A DNA stretch of 64,000 bases from an uncultured Clostridia bacterium. Lineage in GTDB: Bacteria > Bacillota > Clostridia > Oscillospirales > CAG-272. The translations under genes were made by a program, and so were the position numbers. Numbering within the stretch: position 1 is the stretch's first letter; every line of letters starts with the position of its first letter. Location: assembly GCA_947630625.1 (NCBI GenBank), contig CANRIL010000007.1:1-64000 (forward strand). Direction: 5' to 3'. Positions 63,299-64,000 of the stretch are shown here, in pieces. The notes under the pieces are model-generated. The model worked only from the letters and a program-made list of their open reading frames with translations, was not told the origin of the DNA and did not search any database.

Positions 63299-64000
63299 TC
63301 ATTCTGCGTTGTCGTAATACGATGTCGTTCCGCGCGTCGGATATTTTGATTTATCGTATCTGTAGTAGTATTCTATGTTGTACTGCCGGCAGTATTCATC
63401 AATTTCGGCGTCCGTGCGCATAAACGGCTCGTAGGCGCGCCCCGTCGGGCAGGAGTCGAAGTGGTAGAGTCCGTCGCCGATGTCGACGAGCAGCCAGTAG
63501 TGGGCGTCCTCCTTGTCGTACTGCAGGCGCGAAATTTGCTGACATTTTATGCCCGCGATCTCAAGCAGCACCTTCGCCGTCGACATATAGACGAAGCTGT
63601 CGCCCTCCTTGTCGTTAAGTCCCGCGTATGCGGCGCCGACAGGGTCTGTCGTGTCGGAAGCGGTGGTAGACTTTTTGATATTTTCGCGCGTCCACTTGAA
63701 TATCGCGTACGCGGTATCCCACTTTGTCATGCCCGGCTGCGTGTGTATCTCGTCGTCATAGATCTGGCGCGCGAGCGTCTTCATCTCGTCCTCCGTGATC
63801 TTCGGCTTTTCGACGACGTAGACGGTGGCATGTACGATAGTCTTGTTGCCCGACGAGTCGGTGGCGCTGTACGTGATCTCGTATGAACCGATTACATTTG
63901 TGTTGACGCGGCTTACATCGACCTCGAGGCGCGGGACCTCGCCGGAGTCGTCGGTCACGGTGATGCCCTCGCGGTATTTGGGCGAGGTGCCGACAAACGT
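63299..64000 (-). CDS. Ig-like plus transglutaminase-like protein (C-terminal part; runs off the window)
   Basis: The frame is open to the window edge, so the N-terminus is missing; at least 233 residues are visible. First comes a bacterial Ig-like (DUF5011-type) domain (NTNVIGSYEITYSATDSSGN), then a transglutaminase-like domain: DTAYAIFKWTRENI, KEGDSFVYMSTAKVLLEIAG, HYWLLVDIGDGLYHFDSCP. The catalytic Cys expected in GDCF is Ser here, while His and Asp are kept. Such proteins are usually cell-surface. The protein may be inactive or have changed chemistry. Confidence 0.8.
   Translation of the reverse strand, partial: TFVGTSPKYREGITVTDDSGEVPRLEVDVSRVNTNVIGSYEITYSATDSSGNKTIVHATVYVVEKPKITEDEMKTLARQIYDDEIHTQPGMTKWDTAYAIFKWTRENIKKSTTASDTTDPVGAAYAGLNDKEGDSFVYMSTAKVLLEIAGIKCQQISRLQYDKEDAHYWLLVDIGDGLYHFDSCPTGRAYEPFMRTDAEIDEYCRQYNIEYYYRYDKSKYPTRGTTSYYDNAE

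Overview
The window looks like a chromosomal segment of an anaerobic, endospore-forming member of the Clostridia (Bacillota), probably an uncultured gut or rumen lineage. The support is a SpoVAD/SpoVAE pair, a split transketolase, a PPi-type phosphofructokinase, the DapL route to diaminopimelate, a YitT protein, a T-box leader on thrS and consensus TTGACA/TATAAT promoters. No ribosomal RNA or other marker fixes the taxon.

Layout. (1) 1-9050 is a strikingly AT-rich island in a GC-rich genome. It holds a zinc-phospholipase-like secreted protein, a VanZ-like protein, three secreted unknowns (two are tandem paralogues), a membrane-anchored unknown and two consecutive MacB-type ABC proteins. (2) 9358-10053 marks the GC change with two group II intron relics in opposite orientation. 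(3) 10054-13092 has an unknown membrane protein, a tRNA-Glu and two unrelated tandem-repeat tracts of about 67 bp. (4) 13093-40422 is mostly core metabolism and housekeeping: a Ca2+ P-type ATPase, a lipoprotein with an alpha-toroid domain and a divergent AraC regulator, spoVAD-spoVAE, radA, a SpoVB-like flippase, PPi-PFK, gdhA, two tRNAs, a murI-oxidoreductase-hisS gene run, a MinD-like ATPase, mgsA and T-box-controlled thrS. (5) 40423-44828 is accessory: an IS110 element with a likely bridge-RNA leader and a dynamin-like GTPase with its own promoter and repeated operator-like motifs. (6) 44829-49735 holds split transketolase, an XRE regulator with a divergent small membrane protein, a Cu/Zn SOD-like protein, rhaD, a degenerate CRISPR remnant and ogt. 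(7) 49870-57333 is the most interesting block. (8) 57463-64000 returns to metabolism: dapF-dapL, a GH43-like enzyme, a mannitol/fructuronate dehydrogenase, greA, an acyl-carrier-like protein without its serine, and the end of a transglutaminase-like protein.

The 49870-57333 block has four same-strand genes: a Card1/Can2-like (DUF1887) CARF-plus-nuclease protein, a 1150-residue fusion of a ClpA/B-type AAA+ domain, a receiver-like domain and a complete FtsH-type AAA+ with M41 zinc protease, a membrane protein with TrkA/RCK-like Rossmann domains and a C-terminal RyR domain, and a small stand-alone RyR protein. The last two overlap and the third follows the protease by 28 nt. I read this as a candidate ligand-sensing stress or anti-phage system in which a nucleotide-type signal might control a nuclease, an unfoldase-protease and a membrane module. 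That function is inference; the domain calls come from motifs in the sequence. The degenerate type I-C-like CRISPR array just upstream, with no cas genes in the window, adds to the defence flavour but may be unrelated.
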